From: Warburgia ugandensis
Taxonomy: Eukaryota; Streptophyta; Magnoliopsida; Canellales; Canellaceae
DNA: 64,000 bases
Direction: 5' to 3'
NCBI GenBank assembly: GCA_035236585.1
Contig: CP141127.1
Coordinates: forward strand, 46,762,001-46,826,000
Shown here: in pieces, positions 11,175 to 22,205 of the stretch
Layout of the letters: every line of letters begins with the position of its first letter
Position numbering within the stretch: position 1 is the first letter of the stretch
Program-made: the position numbers and the translations under genes
Notes under the pieces: generated by a model
What the model saw: only the letters and a program-made list of their open reading frames with translations
Told to the model about the DNA's origin: nothing
The model's database searches: none

Positions 11175-11927
11175 ATTTTACACTTTGGTTTTACCATGGT
11201 AAGCATCACATGTCATTGTTCTAATTTTGACTATCTTCATCATTTTAGGTTTTGTTGTTTTATCACTTTCCTAATTTAGAAGAAGCATAGCTTCTAACTT
11301 TAAATTTACTTATTTAGATCATAGATTCCTTATTTTTAGCTTTGATAACTTCCCATTTTCATTTTCTTACATCTTAGGATCACCTTTGGACCACTTTAGA
11401 AACTAATTTTATGTTATATTCTTAGATTTAGCACTTTTCTAATTTAGAAACATAGCACTTTCCTAATTTAGAAACTCATGCCTAGCTTAGTTGGACTTTC
11501 TAATTTCACTACATTCATTCGAGGATCATTTTAGAAACTCCATACATGTTAGTTTCTTCAATATAGCATGCATCATGACTTTCTAAATCCATGGATGCCA
11601 TCTTGGTTACACCCTCCACTTTCTAAATTCCATCACATGCACACCCACTTTTTAAATTACACGCATGGTATCTTTCAATGCTATATTGAACGCATCAGCC
11701 TCACTTCCATTTCTCACTCTCACCTCCCTTCACTCTCACATGCTATCTTACCATCGTTCTATCTCTCTTTACTTTCCATTTTTATAATGCACTCACACAC
11801 CTTTTATTATTAGAATCCACGCTTGTATCGATGTTAATTAGTTCATACTCATTCTTCTATCTCTTCTTCTAATTTCTTTTTATGGATTTGAATAAGGAAA
11901 AGGAAAGGAATTTTATGTCTTTTATGA
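11175..11927 (+). mobile_element. Athila-like LTR E1, piece 2 of 3
   Basis: Pyrimidine-rich noncoding DNA between elements F and D. Near 11850-11925 it reads TTCTTTTTATGGATTTGAATAAG and on, which aligns with 37460-37540 in LTR E2 (TTTCTTTTACAATTTGGGATTAAC). Repeated CTAATTTAGAA motifs occur at 11270-11490. No supported ORF. Confidence 0.6.
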
Positions 11928-14672
11928 TATTGTGACTTTAAGTTAAAACTTGAAGCACATGAATTGGTTGTAGTAATTAATGTGAGGAGGTTGATCCCAT
12001 GAGGAATCAAATGCATTTGAACTAGTGATCCCTACCTGAATTATCTAACCTAGCCAATGATCATCAAATTTTTAATCTAAACTAATGATGGAAACTAAAA
12101 ACAAATGCAAAACATGAAAGGTGGAATTATGATAAAAGTAAACATGCTAAAATTAACAACTTTTCTAAAAACAAACTTTCCTAAATTAAGAACTTGCCTA
12201 GATTGAAAACTTTAAAAAAATGAATTTTAACAACATTTCTTAATCATGCAAATCTAAGAAAACTAAACAATAAATTCATAACTTTAACTTTCTACACATG
12301 AAATTTATCAACTATGAAAAAATTGATACTTTCCTAACTATGAATTAGAACTAACTTAGATGCAAACTAGTTAAATAATGACATCTAAACTAAACTATCA
12401 AACTAATTAAAGTAATTACTGATCAAGCAAAGAAAGAGAACTACCCAAGTACAATGCATATAACCATGGAATGGTATACATGATTCTTTAGCTAGGAATG
12501 CATCTTATTAACTACTTTGAAAACCTAGAACATGCAATCTAACTCAAGCATCAAAGAACCAATCTAATAATCTACATGGGTGCTTGAAAAGTCAGGTGAA
12601 CATAAAGTGTATGATGCTGGAAATTAAACACAACAAATCATAAAGAAAAATTCTAGCAACACACTATTTTGATCATTCACTTAATGGAGAATGAAAACCA
12701 TGGAATTAAGCAAATTTGATACAAGTAAACATTCAAGCATATAGACTATTAACTGCTAGACACAAGTATGAATTGAAAACTCCAATAAACTTCATTGCAT
12801 TACATTAAAATCCAACAAACATAAAAACCAAAGTATATGTAATCCAAATATAAAACTTAAGTCCTATTACAATGAATTGTATTAGATCTTAATCAACCCA
12901 AATCATCAAGCTGAATCTATGTCGATGATCCAACATCAGTCCTGAATGTGTAAGCTTAGAATCAAGAGAAAATCCACTAGAAAAAGGCAAACTTAAGGAA
13001 GACCAAGGAAAGCAAGAAGGGATTTAAATGAAACTAAAGGAAATCTAAAGGCAATGAAAAACAAGGAAAAGAATAGATTCAAGGTGGATTTTCCTAAGCT
13101 GTCACTCCAAGAAAAAAGCAACCTTGGATCTTGAATAAACAAGTAAGAGGAACTAAGGGAACGGGGAATACATTAACGAAGCAACAAGTGAAGTTAAAGA
13201 TAAGCAAGGAAAGAAAGAGATTAAAAGGAACCAACTAACTATTGAAGGAAGAATTAAAGGACAAGGCCTAGGCATGGAACATACTTGAGAAGGAGCAGCC
13301 CATATTGGAGAAGATAGAAATTACCCAAAGGAAATAAACTTCAAGGCAAAAGGGTAATGGAAGAGGTGGAGGAAGAGGACACTCTTCACTTGGAAGGAGG
13401 CATTTTTTTTTCTACCTTCCAAAAGTGTTCATTGTATGAATTCTTTTCTAGCTTTTTATTATTTTTTCCCTAATTTTTCTAGGGTGTCCTAATATTAAGG
13501 TAGGGTGGGGATGAAATATGAATAACATTGGATGTCTAGGATTAGATAAAGAGGGCTGCCTAAGGTTTTTAGCAAAGAGGAAACAAGGGCTGCCTTTTTT
13601 GATGTCTTAAGGTGGGAAGACACCATTATATTAGGAGGAGGCATCTACCCCCTTCAAAAATCATTTAGGCCCTCCGAATAAGGAAAGTGGGTTGGATTGG
13701 ATGAGGCAAGAGAGAGAAAAGAAGGTGGCAAAAAAGAGATGGGTAGGAAAAGATAGGAACGAGAAGTGAGATGGAGAAAAGTGACTGGCTATAAAGTTTG
13801 CTAGGAAGTGGAGATTGGGTGGATGGTTTGGATGGGAGTTTAGGAAGTTGAGAGAGTCTTATAAAGGTATGACTCTTGAATGAAAAGTAAAATTCATGGT
13901 ACATCTTAGTGGTGAGGTGGAAAGTGAGAAAAAAGTGGGAAAAACATAAAAAATGAAGGGGTCTCTTCCTATTGATCCACATGCTACCTTATCTTAGTGG
14001 AATTTTCCTCAATTATCTTCAAAATACGATCATAAATCCCAAGGATAATTGTTTCAATTCTCCTCTACTCATCACCTTCCATTTAGCTTATGCTCATGTG
14101 GCTTTGATGGTTAACTTTTAGGACTCCATTGGGTTGGCTTTATGACTGGCTTAGGGTTCAAATGGCTCTCTTGTCATATCTTGATGGCTCAATTTCTTTG
14201 CTTTGGTGGCTTGACTAGCTCCTTAGCTCATCACCTTTTTTATGGTTTGAATATGGTTAGGTGCCTTAAGTGAATCCCATGCAAAGGTGGTGGACTTTGC
14301 GTAGCTTATGCATGGGCCCACTTTGGCTACTTTGGTTCCTCTAATTGCATTCATTGCTTGTCCTAAAGATGATCTTTATCTTTGGTCTCACTTTGCAACT
14401 CAATCTTTTGTTCTTGATCTTCCATTTTCATCCTGATAGATTTCCGTCATTGGATCATCATCTCGTTTCCTACAAAAAGTGAAAAACTCTAATTAAATCC
14501 TAAAAAATTATTATTAATCACATACTTACCTTGGATTAGTTTTAGACTTACAAAATATCACAATCTTGAGTCATTAGGTAAAAAATGCATATGTTACAAA
14601 ATTTGGTTAAAAATCATATTTTACCCCTATATATGATAACACATGGGTAACTAATTGGGTGATTTTTAGCAT
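11928..14672 (-). repeat. 3' LTR of element D
   Basis: Aligns with 18880-21094 from TGTGACTTTAAGTTAAAA to CTAATTGGGTGATTTTTAGC. It includes the purine-rich stretch near 13000-13420 and the block with AAGGAGCAGCCCA that both LTRs carry. It is about 0.5 kb longer than its partner. Its U3 edge seems trimmed: the first 20 or so bases seen in the partner (TGATGAGTGTCATATTTTGC) are missing and the 3' UTR runs straight into TAAAAATCACCC. Confidence 0.8.
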
Positions 14673-15340
14673 TTTGCTAGTCCTGAGAAAAATAAGTGAA
14701 AAATCATTTTACAAAAACTAAGACAATGTAGCACTTTTGTATGTACTTTCAATTGCATTTAGCACATGCAAGAGGCCCTTGAACCCCAGTGAACGAGTTT
14801 GGTCTTGTGAGGGTTTGTAGTCTATATCCCCAAAAAATTCTCAAAATTTATGTGAAAAGTCCTTTATTCATATGAGAAAATTTTCTTTTATTCAACTCAT
14901 ATTAATTCCTAATTTTAGATTACTAATAAAGATGAACAAAAAGGCTCAAAATCCTATGCTTATGCTAAAGATATCTCATTATTTCATTAAACTTCAGAAG
15001 GTAAATGTGTGTTATAGCTAATATAATTATTGTTTCTAAATCAAATATAACTTAAAATATCATCCAAATGTATGCTTTGACTTCAATTCTTACAAGATCT
15101 ACTTGTCACTCTGAAAGAAGTCACTCAGAAGGGTTTTAATCTCTCATTAATATGTGAGTAGAATATTGTTCATCAAATAAAAAAATATCACATATTCCAT
15201 ACAAAATAATAATAACTAAGAAAGAATGATAATAATGGTCTCATGAAAGATATCAATTACCAAGAATGTTACACTCTACCAAACTCTTTATTCATTTATA
15301 ACCATATCCAAGTTATATTTCTCCTAAGATTAAGTTGGGA
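14673..15340 (-). mobile_element. 3' UTR of element D
   Basis: On the minus strand it runs from about GGTTATAAATGAATAAAG through CATGAGACC to TTTTTCTCAGGACTAGCAAAATGC. The last motif is typical of the region before the polypurine tract in Athila-like elements. It aligns over about 600 bp with the plus-strand segment 31200-31825 in front of LTR E2. No coding is seen; conservation of a noncoding 3' end suggests a role in the element cycle (inference). Confidence 0.75.
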
Positions 15341-15814
15341 CTCCCATTCGGATGAAACATATGCTTAAGTACGGGTCAAAGGTTATTTGGAAAATATGTA
15401 AAGGCCTTCCATTAGTGTATTCACAACTTTTTCATTTTTTCCTTGCAAGAGTGAACATTCTTCTTTTTCATGGCTATCTTTTATTTCTTTTTCACTTGAC
15501 TTTATATATAACCTTTTTAAACTTTTTCTCCTTTCTAAGATCCTCTCACCTTCCTAAACTCCCATCTATACCCTCCAACTTGAACCATATATTGTCCTCA
15601 ATGTTTTGAAATATAGGACACTTAAATGATGAATGAGTAATACAGATTAATGAGACTTTTTAAAAAATTCCTAGGTTGCTCCCATTAAGTCTTAAGTTTA
15701 ATGTCTTTAGCCATACATGGCTTATAACTAATCTAGTCATCTAAACCTAAACCTAGTTAGTTCAAATAATTTTTCCTAATCCTAACCTTAACAGTGAACT
15801 AGTCAGATTTCTTA

Positions 15815-16046
15815 TGCCACTTCAGAACCTCATGGTAGTCTATATATTGCCTCCAGTTAGAGATTTTTGGTGGTGGTAACATTATGACATAGTTGACCAC
15901 CATGATTTTAGATTTAGTGGGACCACATTGATTTTTTTTTCATTTTTAGTATTCACAATAATCAATATAATTCCTCCACCTCGAAAATTGAGGTCGTGGT
16001 AACATGATATCATGAGCGACCATGAATCTAAAGTTTGTTGGACCAT
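15815..16046 (-). repeat. Two tandem copies of a peptide-coding unit in ORF D
   Basis: On the minus strand two units of about 118 bases follow one another and translate, allowing stops, as GPTNFRFMV...IMLPRPQFSRWRNYIDYCE and GPTKSKIMV...IMLPPPKISNWRQYIDYHE. Shared residues are GPT, MV, IMLP.P, S.WR.YIDY.E. Similarity is clearer in protein than in DNA, which suggests past selection on the peptide. I do not recognise the motif. Confidence 0.65.
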
Positions 16047-17591
16047 GTAGGATTGAATTGTCCTCATTTTTACCAAATTTAGGGATAACATTGACCATTA
16101 TACTCTAGTCATCTTTTTCCTCCATCTCCCTTACATTTTCCTAAAATTGGGGTATAAGCTAACTCTACATTTCCCTAAAAGGTGGTTTTTGTATTATTGA
16201 CGACAAGGACATAGTTAGGCTTAAATCCTTAGTATCTTCTAATGTGTACCCTACAGTTGGTTGATGTAGGGCCAATACATCAATTGAATTTTTTTCATCC
16301 TGTTCAGCTGGCACAGGCAAGGTTTCAAGTGGACCTAAATTACTATTTGGCATTTGTTCAAATAAGGTTTGTATGTCCTAATTAGTTACATCTTCTACAT
16401 TGTAAAGCTTAGTTTGAATTTCAAGATATGTAGGGGCTCCTACTCTAGCTTGCCATTGGGAAGTGTCCATTAACGGTATCGTATCTAATAAATAATTTAC
16501 TTCATCATTGGATGTGTCTTTATCAAATTCATAAAAATGACTGCGACACGACTTGAGTAGATTTGGACTGGTGGAGGATTATAAGGATGGTTGTTGACTT
16601 TGTGGCTCATAATGATCATAAGATATGTCCATCTTAGGATAGGATGGTGAGAACTTTGGGGCTCAGGAGATTCGTAAGAATTTTCCATCCTATCATCACT
16701 ATCAATGGGCAAGGATTTTTTAAAATTTTGTAGCTCAAAAGGATCATAATACAAGCCCATCCTATTGTTAGTAAAAAATGGCTCTTCATTGTTCCTAATT
16801 AGTTCAAATCCTAACCCTTTCCATAAATGTAGCATGGAATTAACCCCTCACTTCACAACATTGCTTAGCTAATTCCATGTATAAACTAAAGGTCTCTTCT
16901 AATACTTGTTCCATCTGTGCTGGAGGCAATGACTCCAAAGGCTCATAATCTTATGGCATGGGAGTACTGGGAAAGGATTGATCAGTTTGGAACTATGATG
17001 GTTGTCCCTGGTATTCATGATAATCATGGTAAGGTTGATCAAGGTGGGACCATGATGGTTCTTCTTAACACTAGTAATCCTGATACCATGGCTGGTCACG
17101 ATGCTTAGCCCATCCATTATAGTTTTGGTAACTTGTCTCAAGATAATAATTGCTAGGATGTTTGAATGCAGTAGGTACATCAAATAGCTTTTGATAGTAT
17201 TCATTATAGTTGAAGCTCGATTTCCATGAAGAAGGGGGATATTTTGGTTCAGAATTGGTATAATCATTATTGTAGTGAGGGTGATGATATGACTCAATAT
17301 TACAATTTTTGTATTGAGGTTGTTGATATAACTCAATTAGGAATTATCATATTAGAGAATTTTATATGCCTCAGTATTTTGCTTAGGGAACCTATCTATT
17401 TGACTATCCATTATGTCCATCCCATCTATTATCTTATCCTGCTTACCAATTATCTTGTCCAATTGATTATTAATTTTATTAGATAGGTCAAGAGTATATC
17501 TTACCTCGGTCTCACACCTATCCTCATGAGATAATGGCTTAGGAGTAAAATAGTAGCACAATGGTTTTTTACCCCCTTCTTGATAGGCCAT
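15860..17591 (-). pseudogene. Unrecognised ORF of element D (broken)
   Basis: On the minus strand, downstream of the primer site and leader, a frame opens at MAYQEGGKKPLCYYFTPKPL. It continues with a helical, charged stretch (LSNKINNQLDKIIGKQDKIIDGMDIMDSQIDRF), then a Tyr/Asn/Gln-rich stretch (YNGWAKHRDQPWYQDY). A segment YEPLESLPPAQMEQVLEETFSLYMELA follows, then the repeated GPT...WRxYIDYxE units. Many stops and several frame changes break it. Its place is that of gag, but there is no capsid signature and no zinc knuckle. It could be a diverged gag, or a protein particular to a non-autonomous element. I assign no function. Confidence 0.5.
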
Positions 17592-17642
17592 TGTACTCAA
17601 CTTTATATACAACGAAACAAGTTGTCATATACAATGAAAGAG

Positions 17643-17650
<8 letters not shown>

Positions 17651-17677
<27 letters not shown>
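17651..17677. repeat. (CT)n microsatellite
   Basis: A short perfect dinucleotide tract just upstream, in element sense, of the ORF D start. It lies in the leader of element D. Confidence 0.9.
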
Positions 17678-17689
17678 TGATAGAAATTT

Positions 17690-18850
17690 CTAACTATATG
17701 ATCAATCTAGTTGCTAGTCCTAAGCCAAATGATGCACAACCAATCCTAGTATGTAGCTAATGAGTTGAATTGATTTATCTTTTATTATTGCATAGGGTGA
17801 TACCATCTTAGATCTAGATCTAGATAGCTCATCCTTTTATCTAGATTTAACTACTACTTACCAATTGGATGAATTTAGACCTCAATTGACATCAACGGAA
17901 GGTATGGAAAAATCAATGGGATTTTAAGATACCTACTATAACCACAATGCTCAAAATCCACTAGGGTGGCAATGGATAACATCCTTCTAAAATGGTCCTA
18001 CATGCTTGATACCCTAAGTCTCTTTCTACTAGATTTTAAATTAATGCTCAAGGGTTGGAACCATGACATACAAGGATGTTGATTGATTCCTATGTGGGCC
18101 AAGGAGCTGGTGATGAAATCCAATCCTTATCTTATAAGGATTCTTGTGGGGACCTTAATAGCATTAAGTTCCATTGCACCATAAAGATGTAAACATGCAA
18201 TGCAAAACAAAAGTCAAACTAATGTCTACCTATGTGCTACTTAACAAAGGGCCAAGCACCTTAACAGACAAGACACTATAACCATGTAGCCTATGCTTTA
18301 GTTATAGTTAAGCTTAGACAAACCTTTGTTAAATAGGTGCTTGAACTAATGCATCAATCTTCAATATTATTCAACAATTATCAATGCATGACCCTTATTT
18401 ATATGAATTATACTATCATCACAAATGCTAAATTACACTAAATGCAGTTTATCCTAAAAATGAAAATTTGGGTGAGGCTTGCTCATAGTGAGGAGTCCAA
18501 TGATGATCAACTGTGGGCCACCTTAGTCCATACTTGCCCCATATTATTACAACCCACTTTAAAATTTTAATTAAATTAAAAATAAAATTACAATGGGCCT
18601 TACTACAATCTCACTCAAATCCTAATCTAGGAAAGTAATAAAAATCTAATATATGTTGAAGAAGCCATGACCCATAGGATCATCGTTGCTCCTTTACCCA
18701 TTTTCCTCACACAAAAATCAAACAATAGTGTTCAATATAAAAAAAAAAAAAGCAAATAAATGCAAAAATAATGTAAAATCATAAACTAATGCACCTTAAA
18801 CCTAGACTAGAGGTACATAATCTAAAGTATGGTCCAATACACAAAACATT
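17690..18850 (-). mobile_element. Leader region of element D with a module shared with LTR B
   Basis: This noncoding stretch lies between the primer site and ORF D. Its part at about 17790-18180 aligns in the same element orientation with 46280-46690 in LTR B' and with the reverse of 61690-62040 in LTR B. Shared landmarks are GACCTCA...GTCAATGGAAGGTA, ATTCACTAG.GTG, and TTGGGCCAAGGA. In D the module is internal; in family B it is inside the LTR. The remainder holds nothing I recognise. Confidence 0.55.
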
Positions 18851-18854
18851 ACAA

Positions 18855-18872
18855 CTCCTAGCAATGACGCCA
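18855..18872 (-). other. Primer-binding site of element D, tRNA-Asp type
   Basis: The minus strand reads TGGCGTCATTGCTAGGAG, preceded by AAGTTTT. Athila/Tat elements commonly carry TGGCGCCGTTGCC here. Every difference is a C-to-T or G-to-A transition. It fixes 18880-21094 as the 5' LTR. Confidence 0.75.
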
Positions 18873-18879
18873 AAAACTT

Positions 18880-21094
18880 GTGATTTTAAGTTAAAAATCA
18901 CAAGTGCATGAATCAGTTGTAGTAATTCATGCGAGGAGGTTGATCCAATGAGGAATCAAATAGATGTGAACTAGTGGTCCTTACTTAAATTATCTTAACT
19001 AGGCAATGATCATGAGACTTTAAACCTAAACTAATGATGGAAGCTAAAAACAAATGGAAGACATGATAGATGGAATTATGCTAAAGTAAACAAGCTAAAA
19101 TTAGCAACTTTCTTAAAAACAAACTTTCCTAAATTAAGAAATTTCCTAGATTGATAATTTTCTAAAAATGAATTTTAATATCATTCCTAAATCATGCAAG
19201 TTTAAGAAAACTAAACAACAAATTCATAACTTTAACTATCTAACTATGACAAAATCAGTACCTTCCTAACTACTAGTTAGAAATAACTCAGGCACAAACT
19301 AGTTAAATAATGACATCTAAACTAAACATCAAACTAATTAAAGTAATTACTAATCAAGCAAAGAAAGAGAACTACACAAGTATCATGCATATGATCAAGG
19401 AATGGTATACATGATTCTTTAAGTAGGAATGCATTTAATTAACTACTTTGAAAACCTGGAACATGCAATGTAACTTAAGCTTCAAAGAATCAATATAATG
19501 ATCTACTTGGGCTCTAAAAAATCAAGTGAACATAAAGTGTATGGTGATGGAAATTAAACATAACAAATCATAAGGAAACTAAAGGCAAACTCTAAGGAAA
19601 GCAAGAAGGGATTTCAATGAAACTAAAAGAAATCTAAAGACAATGAAAAACAAGAAAAAGGATAGATTCAAGCCGGCTTTCCCTTACCTATCACTTCAAG
19701 GGAAAACCAACCTTAGAACTAAGGGAATGGGAAAAACATTAAGTAAGCAACAACGGAAGTTAAAAATAAGCAAAGAATGAAAGAGATCAAAAGGAACCAA
19801 CTAACCATTGAAGGAGGCTTGGAACACACATGGGAAGGAGCAGCCCACATTGGAGAAGATAGCAGCCACCCAAAGGAGAAAAACTTTAGGGAAAAAATGT
19901 AATGGAAGAGGTGGAGTAAGAGGACACTCCTCACTTTGGAGGAAGCATTCTTTTTCTTCCTTCCAAAATTGTCTAGTAAAGAGGAAACAGGGGTTGCCTT
20001 TTTTCCTATCTTAAGGTGGGGAGATGCCATTCTTTTAGGAGGAGGCATCTCCTCCTTTCAAAAATCATTGAGTCCCTTTGAATAAGGTAAGTGGATTGGA
20101 TGGGATGAGGTAAGAGAGAGAAAATAAGGTGGGAGGAAAGAGATAGGTAGGAAAAGATGGGAAAGAGACGTGAGATGGAGAAAAGTTATTGGCTAGGTGG
20201 TTTCCTTGGAAGTGGAGATTGGTTGGATGGTTTGGATGAGAGTTTATGAAGGTGAGAGGATCTTAGAAAGGTAGGACTCTTAAATGGAAAGTGAAATTCG
20301 TGGTGTATCTTAGTGGTGAGGTGGAAAGTGAGAAAAAAGTGGGAAAAACATGGAAAAAAATAAAAAAATGAAGGTGTCTCTTCATATTGGTCCACATGCA
20401 AACTTATCCTAGTGAAATTTCCCTTAGTTATCTTCAAAGCCCTATAAATCCCAAGAATAATTCTCTCAATTCTCCTCCAATAATGGCCCTCCATTTAGCT
20501 TAGCATATGTGACCTTGATCGCTATTTTTGAGGGCTCGATTGGCTTGGCTTCATAGCTATCTTAGATGGCTCTCTTGGATTAACATGAGGGCTCAATTCC
20601 TTGGCTTTGTGGTTTGACTAGCTCCTTAGCTTGTCACCATTTTTATGGCTTGAATATGGTTAGGTGGTATAAGTGAATCCCATGCAAATGTGGTGGACTT
20701 TGCATGGCTCATGGTCCTACTTTGGCCACTTTGGATCCTTCAATTGCATACATTCATGATCTTAAACATGATGTTCATCTTTATTCTAGCATTGGATTGA
20801 TGATTTTTAAGTGTTGACTTGATCTTCCATTTTCATCCCGATCGATCTCTACTGTCAGGTCACCATCTTACTTCTTACAAAAAGTAAAACACTCCAATTA
20901 AATACTAAAAAAGTATGATTAATCACATAATTAGCTTAATTTAGCACTTGGACCTACAAAATATCAAATTTTGAGTTATTAGGTCAAAAATGCATATGTT
21001 ACAAATTTTGGTCAAAAACCCCATTTTAGCCCTATAAGTGAAAACACATGGGTAACTAATTGAGTGATTTTTATGCAAAATATGACACTCATCA
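18880..21094 (-). repeat. 5' LTR of element D
   Basis: In element orientation it starts about TGATGAGTGTCATATTTTGC and ends AAAATCACA. It is collinear with 11928-14672 but about 0.5 kb shorter through internal deletions, for example in the part matching 12600-13100. Frames inside it (such as 20186-20494) are not conserved in the partner as coding. Confidence 0.8.
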
Positions 21095-22205
21095 TATGAC
21101 AATAATGGGAATTTCTAGTTGGTAAATCCATCCATAAGGCCACCTAGATTCCTAGCTAAGGGCTTCATGTTGAAGGGTAGGTTTACACCATGTCCTAATT
21201 CCTTACCTCATCTCCTGAAGCTGGAATTGGTGGGCCCTAATCTAAGGGCAACTATCTCCCCTTTCTTTTCCTTTTATTCTATTTCATGTTTAAGGAAGGA
21301 ATCCTATTCCATGGTTCACTTTATTTGAATGATCAATGACCTGCTATCTCTTTTCTTTCAAAATCCTTGAAGCTACGCTCTTCTAAAATTTCAAGTTTAA
21401 GGAAAACGTCATATCTTTTTCTATTTCCATTTCCATCATTTTATTTCTTTCTTGGGTGGTGATTTTTTAGGAAAATTATTAGGCCCCTATTTTCTTTGTT
21501 TCCCTAATACTTCATTCCTAAGAATCATTTAATGTAATTTGCTATGGTTTATGACATGTTGGGGTTAAGATGAGAAAATCTTGGTGTAACTTTTGTGTAT
21601 TTTTGGTTGAATGGAAGTGTATAAGTTCCTGTTGAGTAACACAACATAAGGGTGCTATAGTGAAATTCAAGTTTGGATTTAAATTAATTTTAGTTGTTTT
21701 TTTATTACTTGCTTTATTTTCTTTCATTGCTTATGTAACAAATATGTGTAATTTTTTAGTAATGAAATTGCTCTTTTCCTTTCTTAATTACTTTGTTCCT
21801 TTAACTCTTAATTAGTTGTAGTCTTTGAAAGTTTCCTTGCTTTTCTTGCTTGCTTCTTTATTTAGAGAGGTCCTAATTTCCTTAATTGCTTTCTTTCTCA
21901 ATTAGGATTTACTTTCCAATTGGTTAGCTATTTAGCTTAGTGGTTTCCTTTATAGTTAGTTCCTTGCTTCTTTCCTTTACTTACTTACTTTATGTTTTCA
22001 ATTCCTTACTTTACTTTCCTTGTCATTAATTTTAGTTAGAATTTGTCCTTCTTTTGAATACTTGGCTAGGTTAAATTAAGATAATCTAAATTTTAATTAA
22101 CTATGTTCATCAAAGATCTCTCTTGGAATCGACTCATATTTATCAATTCTATACTTTAATAGAGCTATATGCTTGAAATAATTATTAAGACACATCACCT
22201 ACAAA
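21095..22205 (+). mobile_element. Athila-like LTR E1, piece 3 of 3 (3' end)
   Basis: The first 450 bases align with 37540-37985 in LTR E2 (landmarks CTGGAATTGGTG, TTTCCTTTT, TTTTAGGAAAA). The end carries the usual last block of Athila-like LTRs: CTTGGCTAGGTTAAATTAAG, then TCTTGGAATCGACTCA, ending near GACACATCA. The very next bases already belong to tnp2 of CACTA I, so the LTR appears to sit inside that gene. No primer site follows, so this is a solo LTR or the right LTR of a plus-strand copy. Confidence 0.65.

Larger units (their letters stand above)
11928..21094 (-). mobile_element. Element D: Athila/Tat-like LTR retrotransposon, no pol seen
   Basis: Long direct repeats 11928-14672 and 18880-21094 flank a 4.2-kb interior. 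The minus-strand order is 5' LTR (right), tRNA-Asp-type primer site, leader, ORF with broken frames, 3' UTR with GGACTAGCAAAATGC, 3' LTR (left). No reverse transcriptase, RNase H or integrase motif is visible, so it is non-autonomous or badly decayed. A candidate 5-bp duplication TATGA lies at 11923-11927 and 21095-21099; it needs three extra bases at the left LTR edge, so the exact ends are uncertain. It sits inside Athila-like LTR E1, which resumes on its right. Confidence 0.82.

Noticed and set aside
16899-17336. 145-residue Ile/Asn-rich frame on the minus strand
   Set aside because: A different frame over the same stretch continues the ORF D text with coherent motifs; this one is an off-frame reading.
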